Part shown: one piece after another, positions 5,298-8,279 of the stretch
Numbering within the stretch: the stretch's first letter is position 1
How the letters are laid out: each line of letters begins with the position of its first letter
From: Parcubacteria group bacterium Gr01-1014_56
GTDB lineage: Bacteria; Patescibacteriota; Minisyncoccia; Phycocordibacterales; SBAW01
NCBI GenBank assembly: GCA_007375995.1
Contig: VMFK01000040.1
Coordinates: forward strand, 1 to 8,279
DNA length: 8,279 bases
Direction: 5' to 3'
Notes under the pieces: generated by a model
What the model was told of the DNA's origin: nothing
The model's database searches: none
The model's input: only the letters and a program-made list of their open reading frames with translations
Position numbers and translations under genes: made by a program

Positions 5298-5313
5298 AGA
5301 TTTCAGGTATTCT
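5285..5313 (+). promoter_or_regulatory. fusA: Predicted fusA promoter
   Basis: TTTGCA (5285-5290), 17-base spacer, TATTCT (5308-5313), the same -10 as the small-protein promoter. The expected start is near 5320, right at the small hairpin GCGCA-AG-TGCGC (5323-5334), which is followed by seven Ts (5338-5344) and the ATG at 5353. Confidence 0.5.
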
Positions 5314-5352
5314 AGTACTCACGCGCAAGTGCGCCTATTTTTTTAGATCGCT

Positions 5353-7503
5353 ATGCCAACCCGGGACTATCCACTCGAAAAAGTTCGTAACTTCGGTATT
5401 ATCGCGCACATCGATGCGGGCAAGACAACCACGTCTGAACGCGTGCTTTTTTATACTGGCTCGCAGCACAAAATAGGCGAGGTGCACGAAGGGGAGACAA
5501 CCACCGACTGGATGGAGCAAGAACGCGAACGCGGCATCACTATTACCGCCGCCGCTATCACCTGTTTTTGGAGCAAGACAAACGTCACTGACAAAAAAGA
5601 CCTTTCTCAAAAATACCGCTTTAATATCATCGACACTCCTGGCCATATCGACTTTACAGTTGAGGTAAAACGCTCGATGCGGGTTTTGGACGGCGCAGTT
5701 GTCGTGTTTGACGGTGTTGCCGGCGTGGAGCCGCAGTCTGAAACTAACTGGCGCTACGCCGACGAGGCCCAGGTGCCGCGCGTCTGTTTTATCAACAAGA
5801 TGGACCGCACCGGCGCCTCTTTTGAAAAATCGTACGCGTCTATTCTTGACCGTTTGACCAAGCACGCGGTGCGCATGCAGCTCCCGATAGGTGCAGAGAG
5901 CAACTTTGAGGGCGTGATCGACCTCCTCACCATGAAGGCCTACAAGTTTGAGGGCGAGATGGGCTCGGTTGTCGTTGAGTACGAGATCCCCCTGAACCTC
6001 AAAGCAGATGCTGACAAATATCACTCACAGCTCGTTGAAAAAATTGTTGAGAACGACGAGGCGCTCATGAGCAGCTACCTCGACGGCAAGGAGCCCTCTA
6101 TGGAGGAGCTTAAAGCTACGCTGCGCAAAGCAGTGATCACTAATAAAATCTTCCCTGTCTACACGGGCTCAGCCCTCAAGAACAAAGGCGTGCAGCTTGT
6201 GCTTGACGCAGTCGTGGACCTCTTGCCCTCGCCGCTCGACATGCCTCCGGTAACTGGCATTAACCCGAAAACAGGGGAGCCAATCCAGCGCCACGCGGAC
6301 GATAGCGAGCCGTTCTGTGCGCTCGCTTTTAAACTCCAAGCAGACCCGTTTGTGGGGCAGCTCACCTTTTTCCGCGTGTACTCAGGCACGGTTGAGGCAG
6401 GTTCTTATATGTACAACTCAACTACTGGCTCCAAGGAGCGTGTCGGCCGTATCGTGCGCCTTCAAGCAAATGAACGCGAGGAGGTGAAGAAGGTCTACGC
6501 CGGCGAAATAGCCGCTGCGGTGGGCCTCAAAGAGACTCGCACCTCGCATACTTTGTGCGACGAAAATAATCCGATTATCTTAGAGCAAATTAAATTCCCT
6601 GAGCCGGTTATCTCTTTGCGCATTGAACCTAAAACAAAAGCAGACCAGGAGAAAATGGGCATGGCGATGAAAAAACTCGCGGACGAGGACCCAACGTTTA
6701 AAGTGACGACTGACTCCGAGACTATGGAGACCCTAATCTCGGGCATGGGTGAGCTCCACCTCGAGATCCTTGTTGACCGCATGAAGCGCGAGTTCGGCGT
6801 TGAGGCAAACGTCGGTAAACCGCAGGTTGCGTACCGCGAGACTATTCAGCAAGAGGCTGAAGCAGAGGGCAAATATATCAAACAAACAGGAGGCAAGGGT
6901 CAGTATGGCCACGTGCGCTTGAGGATCAAGCCTATGGAGCCTCTCGAAGAAGGTGGAAAGATCAAAAAGAATGTTACTCGTGAAGACCATTTTGAATTCA
7001 TCAATAATATAAAGGGAGGTGTCGTGCCGAACGAATTTATTGGCCCTGTTGAGGACGGCGTGCGCGAGGCACTCGACCGCGGTATCGTCGCGGGCTTTAA
7101 GATGGTTGATGTTTCTGTTGAGCTCTACGACGGCTCTTACCACGACGTCGACTCATCCGAAATTGCCTTTAAAATCGCGGCATCGATGGGCTTTAAAGAG
7201 GCGGCAAAATCTGCGCGCCCGGTTTTGCTTGAGCCTATTATGAAAGTCGAGGTGGTGACCCCGGAGAAGTTCATGGGTGATATCACCGGCTCGCTGAACT
7301 CCAAGCGCGGACAGATCGAGGGTATGGAGGAGCGCGGGCTTGCCCGCGCGGTTAAGGCAAAAGTGCCTCTCTCAGAGATGTTTGGCTACACCACTAGCCT
7401 GCGCTCTATGACCGAAGGCCGGGCCTCCTTTACTATGGAGTTTGACCACTACGAGGTTGTCCCCCCCAACGTCGCCGCAACTATCATTGCAGGGAGAAAG
7501 TAA
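5353..7503 (+). CDS. fusA: Translation elongation factor G
   Basis: The GTPase that drives translocation of tRNA and mRNA on the ribosome. The 716-residue product is complete (E. coli 704). GTPase motifs: AHIDAGKTT (18-26), RGITIT (60-65), DTPGHIDF (94-101), NKMD (148-151), GSAL (272-275). Later domains follow in order, with [11 protein letters not shown] of domain IV and, near the C-terminus, [21 protein letters not shown] and [15 protein letters not shown]. The linker between switch I and the DTPG motif ([15 protein letters not shown]) is about five residues longer than in E. coli. The start at 5353 ([15 protein letters not shown]) gives the family N-terminus and has no Shine-Dalgarno. It has its own promoter and is cut off from rpsG by a terminator. 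tuf, often next in this operon, is not present downstream in the window. Confidence 0.98.
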   Translation: MPTRDYPLEKVRNFGIIAHIDAGKTTTSERVLFYTGSQHKIGEVHEGETTTDWMEQERERGITITAAAITCFWSKTNVTDKKDLSQKYRFNIIDTPGHIDFTVEVKRSMRVLDGAVVVFDGVAGVEPQSETNWRYADEAQVPRVCFINKMDRTGASFEKSYASILDRLTKHAVRMQLPIGAESNFEGVIDLLTMKAYKFEGEMGSVVVEYEIPLNLKADADKYHSQLVEKIVENDEALMSSYLDGKEPSMEELKATLRKAVITNKIFPVYTGSALKNKGVQLVLDAVVDLLPSPLDMPPVTGINPKTGEPIQRHADDSEPFCALAFKLQADPFVGQLTFFRVYSGTVEAGSYMYNSTTGSKERVGRIVRLQANEREEVKKVYAGEIAAAVGLKETRTSHTLCDENNPIILEQIKFPEPVISLRIEPKTKADQEKMGMAMKKLADEDPTFKVTTDSETMETLISGMGELHLEILVDRMKREFGVEANVGKPQVAYRETIQQEAEAEGKYIKQTGGKGQYGHVRLRIKPMEPLEEGGKIKKNVTREDHFEFINNIKGGVVPNEFIGPVEDGVREALDRGIVAGFKMVDVSVELYDGSYHDVDSSEIAFKIAASMGFKEAAKSARPVLLEPIMKVEVVTPEKFMGDITGSLNSKRGQIEGMEERGLARAVKAKVPLSEMFGYTTSLRSMTEGRASFTMEFDHYEVVPPNVAATIIAGRK

Positions 7504-7524
7504 ATGAGGAAGTAAATTGGTCTG

Positions 7525-7566
7525 TTGACAACTTACCTACACAGTATGCTACACGCTGTATACTGT
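7525..7566 (+). promoter_or_regulatory. Promoter and inverted-repeat region before the repeat-protein pair
   Basis: TTGACA lies at 7525-7530. Possible -10s are TATGCT (7545-7550; spacer 14, short) and TATACT (7559-7564; too far from TTGACA, so it would need another -35). The region also holds an inverted repeat, ACAGTAT (7541-7547) and ATACTGT (7560-7566), with an inner TACA-CGC-TGTA, ending 4 bases before the ATG at 7571. It could be an operator or a hairpin over the start region. Which promoter is used cannot be told from sequence. Confidence 0.45.
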
Positions 7567-7570
7567 AGGC

Positions 7571-7882
7571 ATGTTCTTTAAGGCGAAAGCCGCGGTCTAT
7601 GTTGCTGTTGGAGTTATAGTTGCTCTGACAGTAATTGTCTTTTTTATATTTGGCGTTTTTACTCTGACTCAAAAAGGAGCACAAGGTACAGACACTACCT
7701 CTCCCACCCCCAAAGATCTCTCCCCAGAAGAAAAACAAGCAATACTCGCTCAACTAGAAAGCGCGAGCTCTGTTTCTGTGCCAGAAAAACAAGAAATACT
7801 TAAAAAAATAAACCCCAGTGGCGACAGTACCCTCACTGCAGAGGAAAAAGCTGCGATACTGCAGAGCCTTGAGGCACACTAA
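7571..7882 (+). CDS. Membrane-anchored small protein with three SPEEKxxIL helical repeats
   Basis: I do not recognise a named family. The 103-residue product has one hydrophobic segment (about residues 8-32, AAVYVAVGVIVALTVIVFF) after a short basic N-terminus, so it is likely an N-terminally anchored protein with its C-terminal part outside the cell. A Thr/Ser/Pro linker (about 38-50) follows, then three imperfect 13-residue repeats: SPEEKQAILAQLE (51-63), SVPEKQEILKKIN (69-81) and TAEEKAAILQSLE (89-101). Each looks like a short amphipathic helix with a capped start. The ATG at 7571 has only a weak AGG upstream. The next gene starts 2 bases after its stop, so the pair is probably co-transcribed and translationally coupled. 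A role at the cell surface is inference. Confidence 0.8.
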   Translation: MFFKAKAAVYVAVGVIVALTVIVFFIFGVFTLTQKGAQGTDTTSPTPKDLSPEEKQAILAQLESASSVSVPEKQEILKKINPSGDSTLTAEEKAAILQSLEAH

Positions 7883-7884
7883 CC

Positions 7885-8279
7885 ATGAAGCACATTTCTA
7901 AACCAAGTAGTATCCTCGCCGCACTGCTTTTATTGGTAGCATTTGCTGGAGTAACTATTTGGTCTACGGGGCCTGACAAAACCTCTGCCGCGAGCGGGTC
8001 TATAAGCGGCTGGGTGTGGAGTGAAACGATTGGTTGGATCTCACTCAACTGCTCTAACCTCGGCGTCTGCGGTACCTCCAACTACGGCCTCACCTTAAAC
8101 GCTGACGAAACTATCACTGGCTACGCCTGGAGCGAGAACATTGGTTGGATCAAGTTCGGGGGGCTCTCCGGCTTCCCCTCAGGCCTCGGTACCCAAGCGG
8201 TAAATGCACAACGCTCAGGAAACTCTATGATCGGCTGGGCGCGTGCATGTGCAGGGACTCTAAACGGCAACTGTTCAAG
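7885..8279 (+). CDS. Exported protein with GW/GYAWSExIGWI repeats, 3' end outside the window
   Basis: 131 residues are visible with no stop before the right edge. It begins MKHISKPSSILAALLLLVAF, a basic start and hydrophobic core (about residues 9-26), typical of a signal peptide or anchor. Two clear repeats follow: ISGWVWSETIGWISLNC (40-56) and ITGYAWSENIGWIKFGG (77-93), then a shorter related element MIGWARACAG (115-124). Cysteines at 56, 62, 122 and 130 could form disulphides outside the cell. I recall similar tryptophan-rich repeats in uncharacterised exported proteins of Parcubacteria-like genomes, but no function is established to my knowledge. It starts 2 bases after the preceding membrane-protein gene and has no strong Shine-Dalgarno of its own, suggesting coupled translation. 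Confidence 0.85.
   Translation, partial: MKHISKPSSILAALLLLVAFAGVTIWSTGPDKTSAASGSISGWVWSETIGWISLNCSNLGVCGTSNYGLTLNADETITGYAWSENIGWIKFGGLSGFPSGLGTQAVNAQRSGNSMIGWARACAGTLNGNCS

Noticed and set aside
5335..6024. 229-residue open frame on the minus strand
   Set aside because: It lies opposite fusA codons, shows no protein motif I recognise and has no start signals; it is a shadow of the EF-G gene.
7833..8081. 82-residue minus-strand frame opposite the repeat-protein genes
   Set aside because: Overlaps two convincing coupled plus-strand genes and shows no domain or ribosome binding site.
1..8279. CRISPR array, insertion sequence, integrase attachment site or defence gene cluster
   Set aside because: No evenly spaced direct repeats, transposase or integrase motifs, tRNA-linked repeats, or known defence domains were seen.

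Overview
The window looks like a compact bacterial chromosome segment, most likely from a Candidate Phyla Radiation (Patescibacteria, Parcubacteria-like) genome. This rests on four things: the style of the ribosomal proteins (S12 with an insertion after its N-terminal basic segment, a short L28 of the CPVTKKGS type), a ComEC channel with no nuclease-like domain in the same chain, very short intergenic spaces with little Shine-Dalgarno use, and a secreted protein with GW/GYAWSExIGWI repeats of a kind I associate with that group. The assignment is inference from recall, not a search.

Layout. Positions 1-1275 hold the 3' part of a ComEC/Rec2 DNA-uptake channel gene, open at the left edge. It overlaps tail to tail by 47 bases with an Fe/Mn superoxide dismutase gene on the minus strand (1229-1816). 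A short divergent promoter region (about 1820-1958) follows. Next comes a metallo-beta-lactamase-fold gene of the ComEC C-terminal type (2222-2974), whose signal-peptide-like N-terminus (from 1959) lies in a different frame. The competence channel and its extracellular hydrolase domain are thus two separate genes with sod between them. A long bidirectional hairpin terminator (2973-3041) separates this from rpmB (L28, minus strand, 3052-3294). An 18-base perfect palindrome lies between rpmB and a divergent site-2-protease-type membrane metalloprotease gene (3364-3996).

Positions 4042-7503 are a modified str operon: rpsL (S12), rpsG (S7), an unrecognised 65-residue acidic protein with its own promoter, Shine-Dalgarno and terminator, then fusA (EF-G) from a separate promoter. 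tuf does not follow. Instead, after a promoter/inverted-repeat region, comes a two-gene unit: a small membrane-anchored protein with three helical repeats (7571-7882) and, 2 bases later, an exported repeat protein (from 7885) cut by the right edge.

Functionally the window combines translation (L28, S12, S7, EF-G), DNA uptake (ComEC plus separate hydrolase), oxidative-stress defence (SOD), regulated membrane proteolysis (M50) and cell-surface proteins. No tRNA, rRNA, CRISPR array, insertion sequence or transposase was seen. Points most worth a second look are the split comEC with its frame break, the S12 residue changes at the streptomycin site, the small protein inside the str operon, and the repeat-protein pair at the right edge. 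No stretch over 300 bases lacks a gene.
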